Notes under the pieces: generated by a model | Databases searched by the model: none | Seen by the model: the letters and a program-made list of their open reading frames with translations, nothing else | Told to the model about the DNA's origin: nothing | Part shown: one piece after another, positions 16,756-24,592 of the stretch | How the letters are laid out: the number at the start of each line of letters is the position of its first letter | Numbering within the stretch: the stretch's first letter is position 1 | From: JBMDXB01 sp048594975 | GTDB lineage: Bacteria > Acidobacteriota > Vicinamibacteria > Vicinamibacterales > 2-12-FULL-66-21 | Length of the DNA: 64,000 nucleotides | Reading direction: 5' to 3' | NCBI GenBank assembly: GCA_048594975.1 | Contig: JBMDXQ010000095.1 | Coordinates: forward strand, 1-64,000 | Position numbers and translations under genes: made by a program

Positions 16756-16817
16756 GCTGCCGCTGTTATACCGCAGCTCGGCGTGAGGCAGCCGATTGCA
16801 GCAGTCACGGCCGGCGA

Positions 16818-17345
16818 TCATTCGAACCGAGTACCTGTGGCGGTTACGCAGGGAGCCAGGATCAGGTTGCCGGCGGCATCGAACACTTCGACCTGGGAAT
16901 TCGATGTCCAGGCGTCCCCGCTTGCGTCCAGCACCAGAGCGGACTTTACCTTCGACGACCCTACGAATGCGCCACTCACGTCATGGCGCGTGAACATGAA
17001 CTCGTACTCGTACTCCTGCCAGCCGTGTGCGCGACGCCACACCCCGTGGCCGGGACTGCGCAGCGCCGGAGCCTGTCCCGGGCCAATTCCGTACTCGGAA
17101 GCCGTTCCGCCCTGGTGAAACGTGAATAGACCGTGACCTTGAAGCACAGCCACCGGCAGCAGTTCACCCGTTTCACAATTACGTGGTCGTACCTTGGTTT
17201 TCCACACTCCGACGAGGGTTGGCTCCCCGTCGAGGGAGGGTCTCCCTGACTGGTTGCCGGGACCCCTGTGACCGGAGACGATGGGCGCTGAGATTGTCAC
17301 GGCCGCCATTGTCGCCAACGCGATGATCCGTTTCGGAAGAGTCAT
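16818..17345 (-). CDS. Secreted hypothetical protein, possible lipocalin-like barrel
   Basis: The 175-residue protein starts at ATG 17345, preceded by a strong ribosome-binding site AAGGAGG at 17350-17356. A signal peptide (KRIIALATMAAVTISAP) covers about residues 4-25. The mature part contains VGVWKTKV, FTFHQGGTASEYGIG, YEFMFTRHDVSGAFVG and FDAAGNLILAPC, a strand-rich pattern like small calycin/lipocalin-type periplasmic proteins of Acidobacteriota. I cannot name a ligand. It lies upstream of the sigma-kinase pair on the same strand with a 62-base gap and may be cotranscribed. An in-frame extension to 17564 is rejected because it lacks a ribosome-binding site and would bury the signal peptide. 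Confidence 0.75.
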   Translation of the reverse strand: MTLPKRIIALATMAAVTISAPIVSGHRGPGNQSGRPSLDGEPTLVGVWKTKVRPRNCETGELLPVAVLQGHGLFTFHQGGTASEYGIGPGQAPALRSPGHGVWRRAHGWQEYEYEFMFTRHDVSGAFVGSSKVKSALVLDASGDAWTSNSQVEVFDAAGNLILAPCVTATGTRFE

Positions 17346-17877
17346 TGAGCCTCCTTGTCGGGTGAGCATCCGGCGCGAATGCCGACGTCCGCGACCCGAC
17401 TGACAACCAACAACGCGGAAAATGATGGAATGCCGTCTCATGCCGGTGCATGGCTTGCGATCGCGGTCAACCGGTGTGAAGCCGAGCCCCACTGACATTT
17501 CCAGCTGTCGCGCGGATGAGAGCGGGCGGGGTACACGACAACGCCCAGCATTGGCGTTAGGCATCTGATGAAATCCTGTCGCGGGCAGTTCGAAGCGGCC
17601 TCCGCGGCTGCCTCCTTACGCGCTGCCTACTACGGCGGCCAAGTCGCCGCTGCGGCGACTTGCCAGCGGGCGCTCATCTGGGTTGACGTTGCTCGCGCTG
17701 GACCGTCCGATCCAGAGAAACGCATCTCGGCTCTTGACAGGATGTCGCGCCTGTGCGGCAGCATTAAGAAGCGTGGGTTCATCGCGAAGATTCACGCGGT
17801 CCGGATGTGAAGATCATTCGAGATGGGGAGGAAGTGAACCCACCCGGAGATGAGGGTCGCGTTATCGAGCCTCGCTC
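17346..17877. other. Gene-poor gap carrying a second PIN-gene scrap
   Basis: No intact gene is seen. At 17674-17712 the plus strand matches 13245-13283 at 36 of 39 bases and reads GRSSGLTLLALDRPI, again the C-terminal strand of a PIN toxin. An open frame ending at 17810 (IKKRGFIAKIHAVRM) has no recognisable relative. The sequence 17400-17560 contains nothing I can support. Confidence 0.45.
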
Positions 17878-19015
17878 CTACTTTGACAGCAAGGTCTGCC
17901 AGTCATGAATGACGTGGAAGGGTGGAGGTGGGCTCACCGGCACGGCGAACAGGAAGCGTGTCCCATTTGGCGCCACGCCCCACTCCGGTAGCGCGCCCGG
18001 CACCGTGAACAGCCGCTTCGCGGCGCCCGGCCGGAATTCGCGTGTCGTACCGACCTCGATAGCCATCACCGATCCGTCCGGGGCCAGGGTGGAAAAGCTC
18101 CCGCCCATCGCTGCGCCATCGCGGCGAAAAGCCGCCTCCTTCCGAGATGCGGATGCTCTCGCTGGTCGACACCGTACCTGCGGCCGGGTCGACGTGGAAC
18201 CAGGTGACAAACACCTCGTTGGGACCCGACTCGTTCGAGACATACGCGATCGCACCTTGGTCGGGTGACAGCAGGGCCTGACCCTGATCGTGTTCGCGCT
18301 CCAGGAGAGGCCTTGCGACAGCGGAGGCACCCTCACCGACGCGCACCCAGACGTCGACGCCGGTGCCCTTTTCGCTGAAGGTGGAGTACAGGAGGAGGCG
18401 CCCATCGGGACTCATACTCGTCGGCCTCTCTGCTCGACCCGTCCTGAACAGCAGCTGTCGCTCGCCGTCCACCTCCTGCCAGTACACACCGGACGCGCCG
18501 CCGCCGGAACCGAACACGAATCGATCGTTGGTCTGCCACACCGGCGAGGACTCGAGCGCGGGCCCGAAGCTCACACGTCGTGGAAGCGGGCCCGAGGGAA
18601 GTCGAACAGCCAGAGGTCCTGATTCGCGGTGCCCTGGGGCGCCTGTATCGAGACGAGCGCGCAAGTGCCGTCAGGCGACAACGCCAGGCTGGAGAATCGG
18701 GCCGGCTTGCCGAGGAGGATCGAGCTCGCGGGCCTGGCGGTCGAACCACATAAGCTGGGAGTCGGGCTCCGGTGCTCGATAGATCAGCGTCTTCGCCGAT
18801 ACGGAAAAATACGCCGCGTCCAGGTACGAGCCGATGTTATCGGCCAGCCGAATCGGGTCACCGATCGTCGCGAGCCGTCGATCGTCAAAGCGCTGCGCGA
18901 AGAGGGCCCCATCGCGCGCAAGACGATTGCGCCGGGCTCCGAGTGGGTGAGTAGGCGACTGGGGTTCGTCGCCAGGACGACCAGCAGATCGAACGCCTTG
19001 GGGGTGAGTGGCACC
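17878..19015 (-). pseudogene. Broken winged-helix regulator fused to a PD40 propeller
   Basis: The minus strand begins at about 19015 with PLTPKAFDLLVVLATNPSRL, the start of a CadC/OmpR-type winged helix as found in acidobacterial transcriptional regulators with C-terminal TolB-like propellers. The frame then breaks. Propeller blades follow in other frames: SSPVWQTNDRFVFGSGG, MSPDGRLLLYS and LLSPDQGAIAYVSNESG (about 18664-18130), and after another shift LAPDGSVMAIEVG and VAPNGTRFLFAVPV up to the stop at 17878. At least three frameshifts are needed, and the middle of the winged helix and any membrane helix are not readable. Confidence 0.65.
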
Positions 19016-19020
19016 GGCTG

Positions 19021-19089
19021 CCCGTCCCTGAGCTAGTGCTCGTGCAGAACTGGCTGGAGGAGCTGAAGCGCTTCGTGCCGACGAACTGA
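19021..19089 (+). pseudogene. 3' tail of a kinase/PD40 gene
   Basis: Immediately beyond the winged-helix remnant, and on the opposite strand, the plus strand reads ELVLVQNWLEELKRFVPTN and stops at 19087-19089. This closely parallels the end of the intact kinase at 6801-9506 (VVQHWVEELKRLVPTK). Nothing upstream continues the match, so this is an orphan 3' end left by a rearrangement between related genes. Confidence 0.6.
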
Positions 19090-19524
19090 ACGTCGCCCAC
19101 TCGCTGCGGATCGTGTGCGATAACCACGTCTCTACTCAACCGTGCCGACATCACTTCGGCGCTGTGACCAGCCTTGTCACAGCAGCGGGTAGGAGACAAT
19201 GAGCGACCGGTCGGCGATCGAATGGACCGACGGAACCCAGTCCGCGGCTGATGCTGCGAAGGCCATAACGAGCCGCTTCAGCCTGAGGCGGCAGTTGCAC
19301 AGGAGTTGCCGTTGCCAGTTGGCTCGAATCTGTCGGGTTGATGCAGCGCATCGTGCGATTCCTACGATCCGCGTGGACGGCTGCGGTCGGAGGATTCTGC
19401 GCTCCTGCTGTACGTGATTCGCTCGGGTCCGCCTTCGCCGCTTTGCCGCTTCGGCGAGATAGCCTTCGCGTGGCTCAGCCGAGCCGAAGCTCACACTGCG
19501 GCGTTAGCTCGAGTGAGCGAAGGC
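19090..19524. other. Gap with no recognisable gene
   Basis: The sequence between the kinase tail and the tRNA gene has only short overlapping frames. None carries a recognisable motif, and no copy of the tRNA 3' end was noticed by eye. It probably consists of eroded insertion debris. Confidence 0.35.
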
Positions 19525-19600
19525 TGGTGGACCTGACGGGAGTCGAACCCGTGACCTCCTGAATGCCATTCAGGCGCGCTCCCAGCTGCGCTACAGGCCC
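19525..19600 (-). tRNA. tRNA-Ala (GGC)
   Basis: Read on the minus strand, the 76 bases fold as a complete tRNA. The acceptor strand GGGCCTG pairs with CAGGTCC (one G-U), the D-stem is GCGC/GCGC, and the anticodon stem CCTGA/TCAGG encloses ATGGCAT with anticodon GGC. The T-arm is ACGGG-TTCGACT-CCCGT, followed by the discriminator A and an encoded CCA. It decodes GCC and GCU alanine codons. Its 3' end faces the decayed region at lower coordinates, the orientation used by many tRNA-targeting integrases. Confidence 0.95.
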
Positions 19601-20188
19601 CCTGGGTGGACCGACGAACCTCGATTCTACCCGGCGCACGCACCGCGGTCAAAACGAGCGCGCGCCCCGCCGCTTCCGACGCGTTCGTCTGGACCGCGGG
19701 AACTCCAACGGAACCGTCATAGACCACTTACAACGGTACATTCGGCGAACTGGGCCGCCTCACAGCCGCGCGGCCCGGAGAAAACGGAGGCATTTCAGCG
19801 CCCTGGACGCCGGATGCGTGGCGGTCGCCTTGCCCGCTCACCTCATTGCTTCGACACGCCACCCGCGCGGCTCAGGAGGTTTGCGAGGTGCGCCCACCAG
19901 CCCTTCTCTTAATCAGAGGCCGGCAGTGCCAGCGGGCAGCTCGCCTTCAGCCGCGAGCAGGCAGCGCAGGCGGACCGGCTCGCCGTCCACATCGCCTTCG
20001 ACGCCGGCTACGAGCCGACGGATTTCTTCCAAAAGCTCGAATCGATCTCGCGTCTCGATGCGCCAGACCCCGCAGGTGATCGAATACCCCGAGTGGTTCA
20101 TCGCCCTGAGCGCCTGGTTCGCGGCCACCGCGAGAGCGGTCCTGATTCAGGATACCTGCCACTTGCCGCGCGGACAACCAGGGATACG
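19601..20188. other. Gap with a possible AraC-type HTH remnant
   Basis: No complete gene is present. At about 19925-20060 one plus-strand frame reads QADRLAVHIAFDAGYEPTDFFQKLESI, reminiscent of the second helix-turn-helix of AraC regulators (usually IAFDAGYES..FSRAFK). A different frame slightly downstream gives PQVIEYPEWFIALS, which could be a GyrI-like continuation. Both are weak, and frameshifts would be required. The rest shows nothing. Confidence 0.3.
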
Positions 20189-21079
20189 TCACGCGGACAT
20201 CAGCCGGCGCAGTTCCTTGAGGTACCGCGGGACTGCGACGAACGGGTCCTCCTTCGCCTCGTACTCCAGCGCCACGTAGCCGCGATACCCGGCGTCGCGC
20301 AGGATGCCGACGACCTTCGAGAGGTCGGCCTCGCGCCGCGTGCCGCTCTGCACGATCTCCGTCTTGATCTGCGCGACAACGGCGTACGGCGCCGCCTTCG
20401 CCAGGTCGCGATACGGATCGTCGCTGCGGAAGTTGCCGCTGTCCCAGTTCACCCCGAACCAGTCGGACTTCACCGCCTGCACGATCGCGAGCAGCTGATC
20501 GACGGAGGCGACGATGCCGCCGTGGTTCTCGAGCGCGAGAATGACGCCGCGCGGTTCGGCGTAGGCGCAGCATTCCTGGATGGCGTCGATGCACCACTGC
20601 CGCGCCTGCTCCTCGGTCGTGCCCTTCTGCAGATCGCCCGCGAAGATCCGGATCGTCGGTGCCCCGAGATGAACGGCGAGGTCGATCCAGCGCTTGACGT
20701 GCGCGATCTCCTTGTCCAGTGCCGGGCCAGGCGGGTGGGTGAATGTGTTGCGTATCGCGGTGCCGGAGATGCCGAGGCCGAGCAGGAAGGCCTGCCGGCG
20801 CAGACGCCGGCAGTACTCGGGGGTCGCCGGGTCGGGGAAGTAATAGGACGTCGGCTCGACGGCGTCGATGTCCCAGTCGGCGGCGCGGTTGACGAAATCC
20901 TCGAGCGTCATCGACGTCTTCGGCCCGGTCAGCGACGCGCGGAAGGAGTAGGCCGCGAGGCCGAGCTTCATGCGCGGTGCGCCGTGCCGCTTGATCGGAT
21001 CGATCGCGAGCGCGGGACGCGCGGCGCCGAGCGCCGCCGCGGCCGCCGTGGTGGTCAGGAAGGAACGTCGTGTCAGCAT
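20189..21079 (-). CDS. Tat-exported sugar phosphate isomerase/epimerase-like TIM-barrel protein
   Basis: The 296-residue protein starts with a Tat signal (TRRSFLTTTAAAAALGA), so it is probably exported folded. The mature part is an AP-endonuclease-2/xylose-isomerase-like TIM barrel: LGLAAYSFRASL, AVEPTSYYFPDP, IRIFAGDLQ, LALENHGGIVAS, GVNWDSGNFRSD, VAQIKTEIV and VALEYEAKEDP. The Glu in LALENHGG and the Glu in ALEYE fit metal-binding positions of the family. It is the last gene of the amino-sugar operon, four bases after the symporter stop, which suggests a sugar substrate. The precise reaction is unknown. Confidence 0.85.
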   Translation of the reverse strand: MLTRRSFLTTTAAAAALGAARPALAIDPIKRHGAPRMKLGLAAYSFRASLTGPKTSMTLEDFVNRAADWDIDAVEPTSYYFPDPATPEYCRRLRRQAFLLGLGISGTAIRNTFTHPPGPALDKEIAHVKRWIDLAVHLGAPTIRIFAGDLQKGTTEEQARQWCIDAIQECCAYAEPRGVILALENHGGIVASVDQLLAIVQAVKSDWFGVNWDSGNFRSDDPYRDLAKAAPYAVVAQIKTEIVQSGTRREADLSKVVGILRDAGYRGYVALEYEAKEDPFVAVPRYLKELRRLMSA

Positions 21080-21083
21080 GGTT

Positions 21084-22724
21084 TCACATCTTCAGGAAGA
21101 TTGCGGTTGCGATGACGAGAACGAACACCAGGACCCAGCCGACCGCAAAACCGCCCAGGTCCTCACGATAGGCCCGCCAGCCGCGCCCTCCCGCGGCGGC
21201 GCTGAGGTGCAGCGCGTCGACGAGCAGCAGCGGGCGGCTCTTTCCCTCGGAGTCCGCGTCGCTCGAGGTGTGGAGCCGCTCGAACAGGGAATCGACGCTG
21301 GGGGCCGGCTCCGGCGCCGTGAGCAGGCTCACGACCACGAGCGCGGCGCTGCCGGCGAGCAGCGCGGCAAGAAAGACGTTCGGATCCCAGTAATCGAGCC
21401 GCTCCCCCTTCACATAGTACAGGACGAAGTTCACCGCGAAGGCCACGACCAGGCTCGTCAGCGCGCCCCACCGGTTGGCGCGGCGCCAGATGATCCCGCC
21501 GAGCACGCTGATGCCGACGAACGTGGCCATGGTCTCGGTCAGCAGGAACGTGTAGAGCACGCTCTCGATGAGGAACAGGGCGTACAACACGCCGAGCATC
21601 GTGATCGCGAACCCGCTGTAGCGGCCGACCCACAGGTAGTGACGGTCGGGGCGGCCGGGGACGAACCGACGCCGGTACAGGCCCTCGGTGAACAGCGCGC
21701 CGCTGTCGACGAGGAACGCCGAGCAGGTGGACATGTTGGCGGCCAGCACGGCGGCGATGAGCAGCCCCAGCGCGCCCGGGAAGAGCAGGTGCCGGCAGGC
21801 GAACCCGAACGCGTTTTCCGGGTCGCCGAGCGTCGCGGCGCCGTCGTGCCCCTGCGCGATCATCGCGGCGACGATCAGCCCGACGAGCGCCCAGCCCACC
21901 GTGCACACGCGCTTGATGAAGTTGCCGTAGAACATCCCGATGCGGCACGTCCGCTCGTCGCGGCCGGTGCCGACCGCGGCGAGCTGGTGCGGCTGAGCCA
22001 TGATGCCGACCAGGCCGTTGATGGTCAGCATCAGGATCATCCACGGCCCGAGCCCGGACGGCGTGGCCAGCGAGAAGCGGAACGGCTCGAGCGAGGCCTG
22101 CATGCCGTCGAGCCCGCCGACGACGTCCCAGCCGAGCGGGATCAGCAAGAAGGACAGCACGATGATGAGGAAGCCCTGGAACAGATCCGTCCACGCCGCG
22201 GCGACGAGGCCGCCGACGAAGCTGTAGAGGATGAAGAGCACCGTCATCGCGACCACGATCTCGTTCACGGCGATGCTGCCGCCGGTCGCCTGGCTGATCA
22301 CCTTGCCGGCGCCCTTGAGCATGCTGCCGGTGTTGATCACGAGGTAGAGGATCGCGAACACGATGTAGATGCCGCCCATCCACGAGCCGTAGCGGTCCTC
22401 GGTGAACTCCGCCATCGTCGTGCGGCGAATCCGGCGGAAGACGGGCGCCATCAGCCAGTAGAAGGGCGTGATGAACAGGTTCTTCCACTGGAACCAGATG
22501 GCCGACGCGCCGACGCTGTACACCGCGCCGGCGAGCGCCACGGGCATTTCCGCGTGCGTCCCGACGCCGAAGCTCTGGCCCATCATCAGCCACGGACCGA
22601 ACCGCCGCCCACCGAGGAAGTACTCGCCGCTCTTGCGCACGCGGTAGCCGACGATCAGCCCGATGGCGGAGATGGCGACGAAGTAGGCGATGAGGACGGC
22701 CCAGTCCAGCGTGGCGATCTGCAT
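21084..22724 (-). CDS. Sodium/solute symporter (SSS family)
   Basis: This 546-residue inner-membrane transporter has about thirteen hydrophobic helices. Family landmarks include SGEYFLGGRRFGPW near the start, GGLVAAAWTDLFQGFLI in the middle and AAVLAANMSTCSAFLVDSGAL, which matches the SSS sodium-site region. The start ATG at 22724 shares one base with the nagA stop (TGATG), so translation is coupled; a longer in-frame start at 22787 would overlap nagA by 60 bases and is rejected. Position directly after nagB-nagA argues that it imports N-acetylglucosamine or a related sugar with Na+. The substrate is inferred from context only. Confidence 0.88.
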   Translation of the reverse strand: MQIATLDWAVLIAYFVAISAIGLIVGYRVRKSGEYFLGGRRFGPWLMMGQSFGVGTHAEMPVALAGAVYSVGASAIWFQWKNLFITPFYWLMAPVFRRIRRTTMAEFTEDRYGSWMGGIYIVFAILYLVINTGSMLKGAGKVISQATGGSIAVNEIVVAMTVLFILYSFVGGLVAAAWTDLFQGFLIIVLSFLLIPLGWDVVGGLDGMQASLEPFRFSLATPSGLGPWMILMLTINGLVGIMAQPHQLAAVGTGRDERTCRIGMFYGNFIKRVCTVGWALVGLIVAAMIAQGHDGAATLGDPENAFGFACRHLLFPGALGLLIAAVLAANMSTCSAFLVDSGALFTEGLYRRRFVPGRPDRHYLWVGRYSGFAITMLGVLYALFLIESVLYTFLLTETMATFVGISVLGGIIWRRANRWGALTSLVVAFAVNFVLYYVKGERLDYWDPNVFLAALLAGSAALVVVSLLTAPEPAPSVDSLFERLHTSSDADSEGKSRPLLLVDALHLSAAAGGRGWRAYREDLGGFAVGWVLVFVLVIATAIFLKM

Positions 22725-23713
22725 CAGCGGCTCGATTCGTCTGGGCGCACCCCGAGGATGCGCAGCGTGGAGGCATCGGCGTCCCACTCGGCGGTGACGC
22801 GGCCCAGCGTGGTGGTTCCGAGGTACGCGGCCGGAATCGTCGAGGCCATCGCTGCCGCCTGGGCAAGCGGCAGCCCGGTGAAGCGCACGGTGTTGGCGAT
22901 CGCGTCGTTCAGCCGCAGGCTGGACCCCGCCAGGTAGGGCGTGCCGGGCAGCGAAACGCGCCCGTCTTCCCCGAGCACGCAGCGCACGCCGCCAATCGTG
23001 TAGGTGCCGGGCGCGCAGCCGGCGGCTGCCCCGGCGTCCGTGATCAGGATCGTCCGCTCCGGCCCCTTCGCGCGGATCATGGCCTTGACCGTCGAGGAGG
23101 GCAGGTGATGGCCATCCACGATCAGGCTGGCGAAGAGGGCGTCGGAAGCGAGGACCTCCCAGATGACGTTCGGGTGCCGGGGCAGCACCTGCGCGCAGCC
23201 GTTGCCCACGTGCGTCGCCAGCGTGGCGCCGGCCGCGATCGCGTCGGCGACGGTGGCGGGCGCCGCCGCGGTGTGACCGATCGCCACGCGCACGCCGGAT
23301 GCCGTGAGGTGCTCGATCAACCCAATCGCGCCCGGCACTTCCGGGGCCAGCGTGACCAGCCGGATGCGACCGTCGGCGGCGGCCTGCCGCCGCTCGAAGT
23401 CGTCACGGCTCGCGGCGGTGAGGTGCTCCCGCGGGTGCGCGCCGCGCGCCCCTTCCTCGGGCGAGAGATACGGCCCCTCCATGTGGAGCCCGGCGATGGC
23501 CTCGTCGCGGACCGCCGCGAGCACGTGCGCGTTCCGCGCGAAGTCCTCGAAGCTCGAGGTGATGAGCGTCGGCAGGCAGCGCGTGACCCCGGTGGCGCGC
23601 ATGCGCCCGAGCGCCTCGTGGACGCGATCCACCGTCAGCCCGGGGGCGTTGACATCGACGCCCGCGAAGCCGTTCACCTGCAGGTCGAACAGTCCCGGCA
23701 GCTCTACGCGCAT
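22724..23713 (-). CDS. nagA: N-acetylglucosamine-6-phosphate deacetylase
   Basis: The 329-residue amidohydrolase removes acetate from GlcNAc-6-phosphate in the cytoplasm and so feeds NagB. Visible motifs are LPGLFDLQVNGFAG, LPTLITSS, the metal Glu in GLHMEGPYLSP, the metal His in IGHTAAAPA and THVGNGCAQV, and the catalytic Asp in ILITDAGAAAG. The THVGNG wording differs from the common THLFNAM but is in the right place. The start ATG 23713 lies inside the end of nagB (10-base overlap). The frame is open far upstream to 25810, but that part runs antisense through nagB and the divergent genes. The length is slightly short because the N-terminal beta-sandwich is trimmed. Confidence 0.9.
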   Translation of the reverse strand: MRVELPGLFDLQVNGFAGVDVNAPGLTVDRVHEALGRMRATGVTRCLPTLITSSFEDFARNAHVLAAVRDEAIAGLHMEGPYLSPEEGARGAHPREHLTAASRDDFERRQAAADGRIRLVTLAPEVPGAIGLIEHLTASGVRVAIGHTAAAPATVADAIAAGATLATHVGNGCAQVLPRHPNVIWEVLASDALFASLIVDGHHLPSSTVKAMIRAKGPERTILITDAGAAAGCAPGTYTIGGVRCVLGEDGRVSLPGTPYLAGSSLRLNDAIANTVRFTGLPLAQAAAMASTIPAAYLGTTTLGRVTAEWDADASTLRILGVRPDESSR

Positions 23714-24468
23714 GCCAGGATCTCGCCGCGCGCCTCCGGACGGAGCCGCGCCGCGGAGTCGCGATCGAGGTAGAGCGTCGTGTTCCCGTGCGTCCGCAGG
23801 ATCGACGCCGGCGCCATCGGCGAGACGGCGCCTTCGACGCACGCCTTGACCGCGTCCGCCTTCCGCGCGTCCGGCACGACGCAGATGATCCCGCGCGCCT
23901 TCAGGATCTGGCGCACGGACATCGAGATGGCCTGCGCCGGCACGTCCGCGACGGTCGCGAACCAGCCCTCGCCGACCTGCTGCCGCCGGCACGCCTCGTC
24001 GAGCGTGACCAGGAGATACGGCACCTCGGTGTCGAAGTCGGCTGGCGGATCGTTGAACGCGAGGTGGCCGTTCTCGCCGATACCGACGAAGGCGAGATCG
24101 ACCGGCGCGGCGGCCAGCTCGCGGCCGACGCGCTCGGCCACGCCCGCGGGATCGTGTTCGCCATCGAGCAGGTGGTACTTCGTCAGCCCCGCCGGCCGGA
24201 TCAGCCGCTCGAAGAGGTACTTGCGGAAGCTCGCGGGGTGCCCGAGGGGCAGCCCCACGTATTCGTCGAGGTGGAACATCTCGACACGCGACCAGTCGAT
24301 GTCTGGCGCGGCGGTCAGCGCGCCCAGGAAGTCGAACTGTGACGCGCCGGTCGCGGCGATGATGCGGGCGGTTCCCTGTTCCCGGATCGCGCCGCGGAGC
24401 CCGTCGGCGGCCTGGAGTGCCGCAGCGCGGCTCATCGCCGCCCGGTCGATATACGTTTTGATCTCCAT
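23704..24468 (-). CDS. nagB: Glucosamine-6-phosphate deaminase
   Basis: The 254-residue enzyme isomerises and deaminates glucosamine-6-phosphate to fructose-6-phosphate and ammonia. It shows IIAATGASQFDFLGAL, the catalytic region FHLDEYVGLPLGHPASFRK, the signature VGIGENGHLAFNDPP and a closing SILRTHGNTTLYLD. The start ATG at 24468 follows GAGAG and begins at the conserved domain. It is the first gene of the operon nagB-nagA-symporter-isomerase, all joined by overlaps or very short gaps. The divergent gene starts 124 bases away, so regulation is probably exerted in that gap, but no operator is evident. Confidence 0.93.
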   Translation of the reverse strand: MEIKTYIDRAAMSRAAALQAADGLRGAIREQGTARIIAATGASQFDFLGALTAAPDIDWSRVEMFHLDEYVGLPLGHPASFRKYLFERLIRPAGLTKYHLLDGEHDPAGVAERVGRELAAAPVDLAFVGIGENGHLAFNDPPADFDTEVPYLLVTLDEACRRQQVGEGWFATVADVPAQAISMSVRQILKARGIICVVPDARKADAVKACVEGAVSPMAPASILRTHGNTTLYLDRDSAARLRPEARGEILACA

Positions 24469-24592
24469 GCTCTCGTGGCGGGCCTGCCGACCCGCCGGCG
24501 GCTGCCGGTCGCGGCGGCGGTGCAAAGAACCCTCCCGGGACCACGACCGAACCGAAGTATAGTCTTGGCCGGTCTGTCGTGGAGGAAGCCCA

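Noticed and set aside
20970..22937. Plus-strand open frame of 655 codons opposite the symporter gene
   Set aside because: It is highly charged (Asp, Glu, Arg, His) as expected for the complement of membrane-protein codons in GC-rich DNA, and the minus-strand symporter is clearly real.
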